Under the pieces are notes generated by a model. It saw only the letters and a list, made by a program, of their open reading frames with translations. It was not told where the DNA came from and did no database searches. 64,000 bases of DNA from Ligula intestinalis (Eukaryota > Platyhelminthes > Cestoda > Diphyllobothriidea > Diphyllobothriidae), in assembly GCA_036362985.1 (NCBI GenBank), contig JAYGXS010000001.1:39868385-39932384 (forward strand). The letters run 5' to 3'. Below, piece after piece: positions 36,309 through 47,893 of the stretch. The first letter of the stretch is position 1. Each line of letters opens with the position of its first letter. Position numbers and translations under genes: made by a program.

Positions 36309-38219
36309 CTGAAAAATGACTCAATTTCTTGTTGACGTTAGGTGGAATGTTAGCCATTGATGAAAGCGTTAGCGACGATGAGTAGTGAGAACAGCATTAT
36401 TAACATGATCTAAAAGGTAAACAGTGTGTGTATTTCTGAAAAAGAAGAATTTAGTCAGACCTTTGATAAGCAGAATATTGCCGACAACCTCAAATTCTCT
36501 AGAAAGGGCTTTGTTTTTCGTTACAGCTTGTAATCAGCCATGGAAATGGCGCCAATGAGGGAAGGATAAAAGGTTAGGCGCTTTCAGCTTCATACAAAGT
36601 GGACTTTGTTTGTCCGACAAAGCACCATAATGGTTTCGGCATTTCGGCAGGAAGGCCAAAGTAAGACAAAGATATCAGTGGACGCGGTGACTTATTCTCT
36701 GAAAATTGTAAAGTCCAAATTTAGGAACACGGTTTTCGTTTGATATTATAATAATAGCCCATTTTTGTTTAGTTCGTTTTCCAGCATTTTAGGTATTTCT
36801 TTGTCAGATGGAAATGATGCCCGCTTGCTGAAATGGCATTAAATATTTTCATTGATAAGAAAGTGGTATCGTAAATGATTTACCATCTGCAAATAGAAGG
36901 AAAAATGAGTTTTAAGCAACCGGTTTTACCATAGGCTAACGTAAGGGTAGAGGTTTGTTTTTTTCAAACCAGATGTTGATAAAAATCTGTTGAACATATG
37001 TCTGTTTCCGACAAATTCTCTTTGAACCTGCATGCTTATATTGGTGATCAGGTAAATAATTCAGAAATTTGGGCAGGTAGAAAAAGCATACAGCAACTTG
37101 AGTAAAGAAAGGAGTAGAGAATAGTCAGCGTCTGTGTCTTCTGATCAGCGGCAGAAGGGGTGGTGGTCTCAAGCGAATTTATCAAAGGTAGAGGAATTTT
37201 CGCTAGATTCTCTTACAAATTGTTTAATGGATATTTCTGCCCAGCTTAATCCGGTTTTATGTCTACTGAGAAAATTTAACCAGACATGTTAGACGTAAGC
37301 ACAGTGAATCAAACACTGGAAGAATGCAGTTTTCGTTGGTTGGTGGAAGTTCTTTAAGATACTAAGGAGGTGTTCATATATAGAAACTTACCATTTAGAA
37401 ACACATATTGTGCACTATTTGCTTCATATGTAAAAGAGCATTTAAATATAATTTTTTGCTACCAAGGAAATAAGAATAATGTTCATGTTGTTCTCATAGA
37501 ATTTAGAACTCAATTTTCTTCGATTGAATCTTAATAAATTGTCATTTTAAATTGCACTTTCTGAATTCTAGATGGCCTATTTTGGATGCATGTACCTTTT
37601 TGTCAAATGGCATTGATAGTTCGTAGACTAATCTCCTTTAGAATATATTTTTAGCAGGATAGTTTGCAATGCATGAGGTAGTGCCTGAGGTAGTGACAGA
37701 GCCAAGATGGGAGGGTAGTGATAGCGTCTTTGGAAGACAAACGTTTCCAGCGGAACATCAGGAGGCTCAGTGAAGGTTTAGATTGATGTAGTTGATACTG
37801 TTTGCAAAGATATCTACGTCCAGCAGATGGTTTATGTATTCACTCAAAAGCAGGCTGTCTTAATGAGTGATGCTATCAGTTACCAGCTTTACTTGGGCGA
37901 AGAAGAGCCTAGTTTTTAACCATTTTATTGCCGGAAAAGTATTTTTGCGTGCAACTTTAAAAATCGTCATTAAACAAACTCAATTTCAACATATCTCTCC
38001 CTACGAAAAAAACGTACTTATACAGCTTTAAAATTTTAGCTAATTCGAAGTGGCCGATTTGTTTCTATTTCTGATTGCGAGAAGTCTATGCTACATCCAA
38101 TAAATCACATTCCTGTATAAATACTTCTGCGAAAGTTAAGCTGGTTGCACGTCCTAGATACCCTATAGCCACAAAATTCTGCCATACGATACCGATGGTA
38201 TCAGTTTAATTTTTAATTT
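36309..38219. other. Unassigned AT-rich DNA
   Basis: Nothing recognised. Short direct duplications such as GAGGTAGTG repeated near 37677-37697 are minor. Confidence 0.4.
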
Positions 38220-38460
38220 ATTGGTTTACGTTTGGTTTTAGTGTAGTTTAGTTTAGTTTTGTGAACTTTGTTAAGCTAAGCTTACTTTGGTTATTTTAAT
38301 TTAATATAAAGGGGCCATTAAAATCTGTTTATCCAACTTTGGCTGTATCTAACTATACTAAAATAAAAGTAAACTTTAACTAAAATTAATCTATTAAACT
38401 AAATAATAAACTAAAAACGGAACATTAACTTAAGTAAAAGCAATAAAATTACAATTAACC
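38220..38460. repeat. A-rich repeat with TAAACTAA-type units (copy 2, partly inverted)
   Basis: The left part is rich in TTTAGTTTAGTTT and the right part in AAACTAAA, AACTTTAACTAAAATTAA and AATAATAAACTAAAA. The two halves are roughly inverted. Related stretches lie at 370-545 and 48590-48690. Confidence 0.45.
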
Positions 38461-41400
38461 AGAGAACTAGAGGCATCTAAGTTGGGTGACCGCCTTTCCC
38501 TTTACCAACATTCCTAGTAATTCTACTTTTACCTACAAACGAAACAGTAGTAATCTGGGACTATCTCTTAAAATGCTAATCGCTGGATTTAAATAATCTA
38601 TTTCCGTTCCTAATGGTTGAAGAAGATTGATTTATTTAAACTACTTAGGCGTTGCCATTAAAAGTTCTAATTTCCTACAATCAGAGAATGCATTCGCATA
38701 AGATAATTTGAAAATCAGTATCCGTTTAGCTCCCAAAACGGTCCCTTTTCAACGATAAGATAGCTCATCGAACGAATCTTTTGGATCAAATTGGACTTTT
38801 ATCTTATATCAAGCTCACAAAGAGTCATCGTATTGGATGGACCTGCAAAAAGGAGGCATTTAAAAGGTATTTTAAGGTTATCTGCTCCAAGAAAGAGGAC
38901 TGACAAATAGATCGGTTTGAGGAGAGCTTCAGTTCCATTATATTGGAGGCTTTAACTGCAAAAGGGACGATATTTGTCAAGGTCCTTTACCTTAACAGGG
39001 ACGTTGGTAGGCAGGCCATCTATGCGGATGACTTTTTGAAGTCGTGAATTTACCAAATACTTTCAAGACTAATCATGCAGCGATTTTTTAAAGTTGCTGT
39101 GTAAACTATTTCAGTCAAGGCCTCGACTATCCAGTCTTATGCTTCCAAAAAGTAAAATATTTAGTTTTGTTCCTAAGCGAACGCACTACCCCGAATCTTG
39201 GTTGACATCATGCTGCAACAATTAAACGCTCTTGGCTTTTAAGTTATCTTTGCACTGTCCAAACCTGACTTGGATTTATAAACGTGCGGCAGAGTCTACG
39301 GATGTAGCTGGCGCACAGTCAAAGAAACGGTTGCATTAACTGATATGGCCTCGACGAAAGTCAGAAAGACTTCACATTTGACTACCTGCCAAAAGCAAGC
39401 CAGAAGTGTCTTTGTTGGGAGTATATCGGTACCTCCCAACGACCTTCGCTCTTTTGATGATAACAGTATATCCAACATTTGTTGAATGACTTCATCCTAT
39501 TCTAGTATCCGGATATTGTTTTTCGAAGTCATCTACTGAGCGATTATTGCTGTTCGCTGACTACTTTACGGCATTTCATGACCCGCAGAGACATAAATAA
39601 TTACGGCTGTGTGACCGTTCGGGACAAAACATAAAAATATGAGCAAATTCACCGATTCCCACCTGACAGAACTTTGCAAGAGCCACTCGGACATTCCTTC
39701 TCATTTTTCGATGGGCCGAAAAACACTGGAATACATCAGAAATCTCTGGAGATGGAAGGACTACGGCTTCAAACTCAAGAAGTCAAAAGAAGCCTGGAGT
39801 TGGTTTCACTTCTCATACAATTTACCGAATACATATAGATTTAAATATACCATGATCCGAAGATGCTTGCCGCTTGTGGATCAGGAGACCTTAACTAAAA
39901 GGTGATGGATTTCTTTTGGAAATCGCCTCCGATTCAGCTTTTCTGGTAGACTGGAACTGAAAAGGTTCTGGCAGGATAGATTTCTGGCGTGGCAAAACTT
40001 ACCGCACACCACATTAAAAAAAACGAGCGTTTATTTTTTGTAAACTATTTTGGGCACATCTGCAGTCGGTGATTGCGATTGCTTATGTATTATCGTTCTT
40101 ACGAAAGTAAAAAATATGTTACTCGGCAGCAAAATCTGCTTACTTCCAAGCTGCAATCCTGGCTAGTAATGACATAAGCGACCTGGCTACAGGCTCACTG
40201 TGAGCCTGCATAAGGAGTTTACGGCTATTAGTTAAGAGCCATAAACTTCATGCGGAGTCCACAAATCATGCAGTATTGTCCAATGCCTGCACCGCCGTCA
40301 CGCCCGTCACGTCTAAAATAGGTTTCCCCATGCACAGGGGGAATGTAGAACCACTGTCCCCTGCAGGGGCTTTTGAAGTGCCCGCCAGTTTAAAAGTATG
40401 TTGTGCTGTTTGCATGTGTTCAAGCAATTAAACGAATCTGGCTAGCGTGGGAAAGCCCTTTGCTGCATCGGCCTGAACAGTTTGGGAGGGGAGATTTTAG
40501 AACGGCTTGCACCACCTTTTTGATTTCGCGTTGGCAGAGCGGCCTCTCACTGATGTCCAGCAAATAAACAAAAACGAAACAATGATCTCCACAACTTACA
40601 TGTGGGGGGGGGGAATAGCAAATGCGACAAAAATGCTGGAACAGTTTGCACTTTTAAAACCATGGCACCGTAGGCGCTACCTAGACTTAAAAGCGAGCAA
40701 TCCTTTTGGTTTCATAGAAGGTGGGCCAAAATATTTCAAGTATATGTACCCCGTCAGAAGATGGGAGATACGTGCTCAAAAGGGCTTTAAAGTCTGCATG
40801 TAAATCATGTGACAAGAAAGCATATGCATGAAACGTAACCACTATAGGAGAAACTTATATGAACTTCTCTTTTAAGTTAGGGGGCTGATAACGAGCATAC
40901 CACTTTCATTGTCGAGTAAACCTTTCAAATATAAAGGATCACATCACAACTTTAAGTTCCCAACATAAGCATGAAGGCTCCCGTTACGATGCTAAGGAGC
41001 TATTGTGACTTTAATCGCGGGACTTTAAGGATAGGGACTTCTGTTACTCGCATGTCGAAACGAAGAACTTACTAGAAGAAAAATCAAACGTTCAAACTTT
41101 CGGAGAAAGTCAATTTGTTTTAACAGCTTGCGATGGAAAACTTACCAACGGTATTATCCTGGCCATTGAAAGGAATGTTCTCATAAGCCAAATATACTGT
41201 GCCTCAAAACTTATCAAATAGTGGTCGGCATCCGCACGACACTCGCTCACATTTCAATGAAATCGACGTTTAAAAAACTTAATAATAAGAACTAGAAGGA
41301 CAAAACGATGGCTTCCCTACAGGATGCCTGAATATAACTGCAGTCTTTCCAATTAGTTTTGGTAACTGTACATAGTAATTTGATTTCAAAGACTTATTAC

Positions 41401-41519
41401 ACAAACTTCAGTTGTGTATGGGGAGGCAAGGTTGATTTGACGTTTGAAAATTTGATAACTATGCGAACTTTACAGCATCTTGAGGGGCTATTCGTGTGGC
41501 CATCTGGTTTTCCAGCCCA
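38461..41519. other. Unassigned DNA with one hairpin
   Basis: No gene was recognised. A hairpin can form between 40208-40226 and 40237-40253 (GCATAAGGAGTTTACGGCT with AGCCATAAACTTCATGC, small bulge), next to the perfect palindrome GGCTCACTGTGAGCC. There is a poly-G run at 40604-40613. Confidence 0.4.
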
Positions 41520-41700
41520 ACTTAAGGCATGTGCAGTGCAATCCACACGCAATTTGTATGTGTACCTATGGAATTTGAGTTGTAGTGGTTTGCGAAGGCG
41601 CTGTAAGAAAAGTTATATAGCATGGAAGGTGGCCTAGCTCATGAACCATTAACCAAAATTCCAGAATTTGATTTCTTTTTTAGCAACAATACTGATATTT
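41520..41700 (+). repeat. Direct repeat left of PLE group A relic
   Basis: It shares CTTAAGGCATGTGCAGTGCA, ATCCACAC and CCTATGGAATTTGAGTTGTA with 42390-42570 (CTTAAGGCCTATGTAGTGCA, ATTCACAC, CCTATGCAATTTGAGTTGTA). The pair brackets the endonuclease relic at 42.0-42.4 kb. It may be a PLE terminal repeat or an older tandem duplication. Confidence 0.5.
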
Positions 41701-41848
41701 TCAAGTTTTTAACACTCCCATGGAAAATTCAGAAGATAAATTGGCGAAAAATCGTTAATTTTTGATAAATTGTCGTCAGCTCTCTATATTTATATCGTAG
41801 TTAACAAAATAAACTATGCAGGGTGGTAAGAAAATAGTGCGGCCATCA

Positions 41849-41886
41849 GGGGAGGTGAGGGGGGTGGGGAAGGGTGGGGGGAACGG
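41849..41886 (+). repeat. G-rich tract (G-quadruplex potential)
   Basis: G runs of 4, 6, 4, 3, 6 and 3 separated by 1-5 bases. The spacing is suitable for a quadruplex on the plus strand. Confidence 0.65.
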
Positions 41887-42001
41887 GATCGAACATCTGA
41901 TAGGCGTTAGAGGGGACTGATAGCCGAGCGAGGTGATAAGATACTGGCTGTTGGATTATCGGGTTTCGGCCATGTTAATTGCGGCGCCGTGACAGGACTT
42001 G

Positions 42002-42363
42002 TCAGCGTAGCCTGATGGTGGCCCCTTCTGCCGTAACCAACACACACTTTACAAGGAATTTTGAATGGGTTGAGGGCACCTTGTGGAACACTCGGAAGGC
42101 CTCATTCGCATCCACGCGATGGTCTGAGTCTACCAGGTGTGCTAGAACGAAACTGTTTATACCCTTAAGTTGGACCTTCCCGAACAATGTTGGAATATGC
42201 TCCCGTACGCTTTTGGGCAAATTCCGGCTCGTGCAACCAATATATCCTGCCCTACAGGAGCAGATAAATGAATATATGCACATAGAGGTGCTCTGGGCAG
42301 GCAGTTTGCCGTTGTTCTCTCCGTATAGGATGATAACTTGCAGCATTTTGAGAAGGTACTCAT
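42002..42363 (-). pseudogene. PLE group A GIY-YIG endonuclease relic
   Basis: The minus strand reads MCIYSFICSCRAGYIGCTSR, then NLPKSVREHIPTLFGK, then INSFVLAHLVDSDHRVDANE, AFRVFHKVPSTHSKF and VTAEGATIRLR before TGA. CIYSF is the GIY half and AGYIG the YIG half. The CSC cysteines and the REHIP helix are as in PLE endonucleases. The domain frame is open for more than 90 codons, so this is the best-kept group A copy. No reverse transcriptase lies upstream; it is bracketed by diverged direct repeats. Confidence 0.8.
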
Positions 42364-42389
42364 GAAGCCTTCTATTTTTGAATTTTTTC

Positions 42390-42570
42390 GTTCATCTTAA
42401 GGCCTATGTAGTGCAATTCACACTACTATCAGCATATATGAGTACCATTTTGGCCTATGCAATTTGAGTTGTATTATTTTGAAAAAGTGCTCCAGGGAAA
42501 AATGTGCAGAACAAAAGCAAATTTTGATTAAATTTAGTGACAACACCTATATTACCTAAAATATGAATTA
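42390..42570 (+). repeat. Direct repeat right of PLE group A relic
   Basis: Partner of 41520-41700, same orientation, about 870 bp apart. Confidence 0.5.
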
Positions 42571-43779
42571 TCGTGCAGGATGCCAGGCTTTTTAAAAGCC
42601 CGCAAAAATCACATTCGTTCGAAACTTTTAGATGGTGTTTATGAAATCTGAAAAAATATGCACAAAGCACTTTCTCATTAAAGGTATTTTATTCTAAACC
42701 AAGTCTTCGTCATGTATTTTTCCTGCAAAGTAGATATTCAAGAAGATTTATCATCTTGTTTTTACAGATTAAATTAGGTTGGTTCAAAAAGAATACTTCC
42801 TGTCCATTTACTAATGCTGCAAATTTCTGATGTAAAATGGTAGAGATCCAATGCGAATTTTTGCAAAATCTATCTGGTATATGTTTGATAACGAGGTGCG
42901 ATACGTGCCTCTCCGTAAGTAGAAAGTGAGCAGCTTACACTTTTGAACCTCGAAACGCAATTCAGGTTAAAATGACTCATGAATTTTAAAACATCTGAAC
43001 CTCGGAAGCTCTCTTCTTTGAATAGAAAAGCAGAAGGTAGAAAATACCACAAACTGGTAGCAAAAAGTACACTTGTGCACGCCTGCTATTAAATTGGAAA
43101 AAAATGGAATGCATACTGCTGCAGCAAATAATTAAGGGAAGGCCGAAATAAAATTTACTCAAAAGCCGGCGTCCTGGCGTGGCTGACATATCTGGCGATC
43201 GTGTTGCATGATAGTAAGCATTAAAATGCCATAAAAATAATCCTTCCTAGCTTAAGTCAAAGTTCAGAAATTCAGTTAACATTCGCGGGATCCTTCACCT
43301 TACGGTAATTTGGAAGACTCAGAAATAAATGAAAAGACTGCTTTATTTAAATCACATACATAATTTTGTTACGCTTTCGGCTTAAAGTATATATGACTGA
43401 CTATAAAGTGGAGATAGCTGAAGAAATCTCGTTATAAAGACTGTAAAATTGAATTTTCCTTTAAAAAATAAATCGCAGTTCATAAACGGTGATAGATGTC
43501 AGAAGTATTTTTTTATGAAAGGGCAATCTTTTGCCGTGTGTGGATAGCTTTTGACGTATAATACATGTCAGTGCATCTTGCAAGCAAACATGCCCATTTC
43601 TGTTCAAAATCATTTCCAAATATTCGCCTAATTTTTCGTATACTGCAGTATTTGTAGTGATTAAAAACATAAACGAATATTTGCGATAGCATTTCTTTGC
43701 ATACATCACACGGTGGTCAGATTTTACGAATTTGATTAAAAGGTTGAACCTACTCAAGTCAGGGCAGAGGAATGTTACC
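42571..43779. other. Unassigned AT-rich DNA
   Basis: No recognised gene or repeat. Confidence 0.4.
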
Positions 43780-44410
43780 TACAACGATAGGGAAGACTGG
43801 GGTGGCCATTTCTGCCTTAGTAGTTGGCATTTACTTGTCGTACCCAATCTTAGGTGGCGCACTTCCCAATGCTTGAATCCCCGACCTCTACATTGGGCTT
43901 TTAACCAACAGGTTACGAGTCCGAGCCTAGGTTGGTGCACCACCTGGGATTGGGTATGACTGGCTGAGGATGACTAACAACTCGTTTGGATCAGTTGTAA
44001 AAAACAATGCTGCGGCCTCAGTGAGATTCGAACCCACGTCTGCTAAAGGGAGGCTTTAGCACAGTCAACACTCTAACACCCTGAGCTACGAGACCCCACC
44101 AGGAGCCGTGAGTTTAATCACACTTTGGTATTTTTACCTGCCCTGCCTACTGTAACGTATATAATGTACGAATGCGGATGCAGTAAGCTGACTGCCAAGC
44201 TGGGTGTCCTAAGCGAACAATCAAGAATCCAACAGATGAATATCAAACACATTTAATTAGTAAAGCGTGTTGGCAAATTTAAATAATCTACTTGGCCCAG
44301 ATTTCCATCGGGTCAAATAACTTATGCAAGGTTGCCAACACACCTTAATGGCAGCTAATAAGTCAGAAATGGCCATTCCAGTCTCCTTTGTCCGTGGCGG
44401 CATTAGTCTT
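43780..44410. mobile_element. Palindromic SINE family A interrupted by SINE family B
   Basis: A left minus-facing tail (43780-43880) and a plus-facing tail (about 43935-43978: CCTGGGATTGGGTATGACTG, GCTGAGGATGAC) form the same head-to-head palindrome as at 8.3-8.6 kb. The plus tail stops at about 43978 and its continuation (AATAAGTCAGAAATGGCCAT, TCCAGTCTCCTTTG, TGGCGGCA) resumes at about 44355. A family B SINE lies in the gap. Family B therefore inserted after family A. Confidence 0.65.
43979..44225 (-). mobile_element. tRNA-derived SINE, family B (best promoter boxes)
   Basis: Read on the minus strand: TTGGCAGTCAGCTTACTGCA, GGCAGGGCAGGTAAAAATAC, then a tRNA-like body with A box TCGTAGCTCAGGGTGTTAGA, an anticodon-like arm with CTAAAGCC...TTTAGC, B box GGGTTCGAATCTC, and GAGGCCGC closing the acceptor-like stem. 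The 3' tail is TTTTTTACAACTGATCCAAA. It is the clearest pol III internal promoter in the window. It is not called as a tRNA gene because it has a long SINE body, no convincing cloverleaf and sister copies. Confidence 0.75.
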
Positions 44411-45544
44411 CTGCCTATAATACTAGCTGTTGTGCGGCCACTGGTGGCAATGGAGGAGGAGCAGAAAAGCATAACGCGACGGATGAATTCCATAATCGAT
44501 CGCTGAGCGTTTATCCATCATATTCGTTGGACGTTTCATTAGTTGAAATTTCTTCGAAATGAACGCCTCAATTTTATATCATGAAAGTAGTAGATCTGGA
44601 CGCGCATCCTGAACTGAACTTAGCCAGCCTTCCTTGACTTTTCTGCACAGATAAGGATATGGCATTGCAGTCAGATAAGTGCAACGGAGCTCAGCTTCCT
44701 TTAGAACGTAAATTGCGAGTAGAGTAATTACAGTTTGGTAGGCAGATGGCTGACTATAGCTCTTATCGTGCTCTTCAATTAAGGCTTACCGCTGGAACCG
44801 TAATACCCCTGGTTGCTTTGATCAGTTTCGGCTTCGAACCGACAGAGGAGATGAACGAGACATTTTTTCTCTTTTCGGAAGCATAAATTAAAAATGAAAG
44901 TGAATTGCAGTGGCAAAGCCACCTTTCCATCTGAAGCCAGGGTTCGGCTTATTGCTCCTAACGGTTTTCGGCACAGGAAAACTAATCACAGAGTTTTTAC
45001 GAGTGCTGCTTGCAAACCGTCGGGTAAAGGGATTCGGCCGTGTAACCTCAAAATTGGAACTTAGAAAGGTCGTTTTAATTCGGACAAAACGTAACTTAAC
45101 TATATCATTCGGCGCCAGGTTTATGATATTTTTCTAACGTGTTTCGAATTTTCACCCACAGCACTTGCTTTTAGATAACTACGCCAGTCGTACAGGTCGG
45201 ATGCCGAAACCCAAGCGGTCGCAAGAATAATTATTTTTAAACTCCTATTTAAAATGCTACTACTGCTTTGGTGCTTGTCACCTTGATGTAAATGTATTTC
45301 GCAATCACTAACTCTGTGGTGCCAAGCGGTAGCCCATTTACAATGCGTCCTGAGACATGAAGGACCAAAATATGCAATAGCGAGCCGACTGTAAAGGAAG
45401 GTAAAAAGGTCACAAAGGCTTAAGTTATATGTTGACGCAAATACAATATCGCCAGACGGCAAAGCTGTTCAGAACAAACAAATAGGAACCAAAGACCAGT
45501 TTTAGGAGACAAAATGAATGCAGAATAGAAAGGGATTACCTGAT
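44411..45544. other. Unassigned DNA
   Basis: No recognised gene or repeat. Confidence 0.4.
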
Positions 45545-45965
45545 CCACCATATTGACAAAACAGGTACTAGGTAAATCCCAGACATGTGTTTTGCCAATA
45601 TTCTATCACTGCATGAAATAGCTGCGAGCCGTTGGGCTCCGCGGTGGGTCCCCCAGCGTTCACTGTATCCTTCCTGGTAGATACTTCAGTTTTGAAATAG
45701 TTGACCTTTTATCTTAACAGAAGTTCATCATTGACATTGAATAAGTTAATTTACTAGAGACTGTGTAGGCATTAGCTGAATGCTAATAGGAATATGTAGG
45801 TCGGCTGCCATCAACCAGAGAAGGATAACAGCATTATACAGAAGGGTTTCCTAACAAACTATAATACCTTAAAGCCCAGTGCATGTTTGGCTGATATTCG
45901 GCAGCTACATGGAACATACGTAAAGGTTTCGGTTCGTCAATGGGTCCCCTCTATGTTTTTGGCAG
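45545..45965 (+). repeat. Repeat family F, two diverged plus-facing pieces
   Basis: The piece at about 45550-45680 has CAGGTACTAGGTAAATCCCA, GACATGTGTTTTGCC and GGTGGGTCCCCCAGCG. The piece at about 45870-45960 has AGCCCAGTGCATGTTTGGCT, GATATTCGGCAG and GTCAATGGGTCCCC. Both match the 5' blocks of the copies at 2.45 and 62.2 kb. They are probably two old insertions or a tandem duplication. Confidence 0.55.
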
Positions 45966-47334
45966 ATATTTTAATTTTGACGACAGCATTCTGCTGGAAT
46001 ATATTACCTGAAAATGGTCAACGGTAATGGATCAATCTGTAAGTAACTTGAATTTTAGGATTCGAATGATATGCTTTGTTCCAAAATTTAATCAGAACTA
46101 AGCAAACTCAAAATAACAGATTGCAAATAATGAAGTTCGATTAAAGTTATCTGCCTTAAAATAATTCTAACTAGACTTTAAGGAATTTTGCAGCTAATAC
46201 TGTACCGGTATATTAAAAGCAGCAATTAGGGTAACTTTCGCTACTGGACTTGACTAAAAACTTCATAGGGCCTTATGCGTAAAATACGAGGAAAAATGGG
46301 TTATCTTTGCTGATAAGCAGCCGTTTTGAAATGACAATTCAGGAGCTTTAGCCCAGAGGACAGGCTTCTCGACAAATAGAACTTTTTTCGACAGCAAACA
46401 GTGGCAGTTTTTTCTAATCCAAGATGCACACTGATAAAATTAACGAAGATGTTATTTTATGGCTATTATACTGCAATCTTAAATTGTCCAGGTGATTAAT
46501 TCGTTAGCGTGCGTCAATACCTATGCTCTGGGTAATGTTTTATTCAAGAGGGCACAGAGTGCGTTCACTGTAGAGTACATCCGGCCGGCGGCTCAAGTGT
46601 GCTTCCCAGCAACGCGCAAAGATACTGCTTCCAGCATATCGATGCACGCAAAATGAATCCAAACGTTTATGCAGAAAGTTTTTACCCTGATACACCAGTT
46701 GTACAAAGNNNNNNNNNNGGTTGGCGAACGTACGTTTTCGTTTATTCATCATCAGGCAATTACAACAATAAAATGGAGGATGGAGTCACATAAGTTAAAG
46801 CATCCAAGTTGCACTAAGTATGGGGAAAAAGGAGTTCAGAAATCAAGGGTGTCAGAGAATGGGGAAGGGAAGGAGCCCGACAATTCGTTTAAGTTGCTGT
46901 GTTGTCGTATATTAATCAGTAAGAGTTTGTTATTCATGGAGAGTGATGATACCGTGCTCACTAACCTTGCCAAGTTGCTTGCTAAGTTACTAAATGGAGT
47001 CTATTAGTCGTGATATTACTCTGCATGATTCCCCGCAAATAGCTAGTTCGCATCAGAGAATTCAGAAGAGTAGTTGGCGAGCATACGTAGGCTTTCAATA
47101 ACTTCTAATGGGGCCATTACATTTAACTGGAAAAGTGGTAAAAGGTAAACATACGTTCATGATTACATGAAAATTAGCCATGGGAATAGGGAAGGGAAGC
47201 TGGGAATTGATAATAAGCAGCTAGTTACGCGGTAATGAGGGTTTTTTGGAGCAGGACCAGGGGGAGGGTGAAGGAGAAATAGAGAGCGAAAGCCTGGAAA
47301 TAGTGCAGGCAGTTATGTGGCAGTTGTTCACGCT
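45966..47334. other. Unassigned DNA containing an assembly gap
   Basis: No gene was recognised. The gap at 46709-46718 splits short frames on both strands. Confidence 0.45.
46709..46718. other. Assembly gap (10 N)
   Basis: Ten N bases. The true gap length is unknown because fixed-size N runs often stand for unsized joins. Confidence 0.95.
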
Positions 47335-47893
47335 AAGCTAGGAGCTTGCAGGAAGTAATTCTGCGCGCATAAGACCGAATCCCTCAACCGGATAGCGGTT
47401 GTTTCTGCTGTTGCCAGGAAACGCTGACCCAGGAACTTCGGATAGTTTGGTGAGAACTTACAAATAAACTTGAAGGCTTCGTTGGATCCAGACGAAATAA
47501 ACCATGTGTGAGAGAATGGCGCTCTTTATGCTCCTGACTTAACCTTTGCTTCGCCATGCCGGGGGTGCTCCCGTATTCTTCTAGATAAACGCAACCGATA
47601 TGACCTGTTCCACAGGAGCAAGTAAATGAGAAATGTACATGGAAATTGTCTGAGCTAGCAACCTATCCTTACTTTCACAAAACTAGTTTTGTTGCGAATA
47701 ATACCCAAGATCTCACTGCTGGGAAGGTTCGTGATATGGGTTGGTCAAGGCGTCTTCTTAAGCGTTCACTTGCCGCTTCCCCTTGAAAGGGGACTTTTAG
47801 GTATAGCGTCGTCTTTTTCACTAACAACATACCCCACACAGTCAGGTTACTGTGTTTTTTTTGATGTTGTGTTCGTGGCGGTGGCCTCATCAA
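47335..47893 (-). pseudogene. PLE group A relic: linker plus broken GIY-YIG endonuclease
   Basis: The minus strand begins in the linker with YLKVPFQGEAASERLRRRLD and QPISRTFPA, then after frame changes reads VHFSFTCSCGTGHIGC (GIY-YIG core), LSRRIREHPRHGEAKVKS (helix), FSHTWFISSGSNEAFKFICK, and finally RFLATAETTAIRLRDSVLCA. All parts are in the order seen in the 42.0-42.4 and 6.5-7.0 kb copies. There are several frameshifts and stops. It is 5' truncated just inside the reverse transcriptase end. Confidence 0.75.

Noticed and set aside
41979..42365. 128-codon plus-strand open frame
   Set aside because: Antisense shadow of the PLE group A endonuclease on the minus strand.
44010..44095. Possible tRNA gene (good A and B boxes)
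   Set aside because: It sits in a longer repeated body with three sister copies in the window and no convincing cloverleaf; called as SINE family B.
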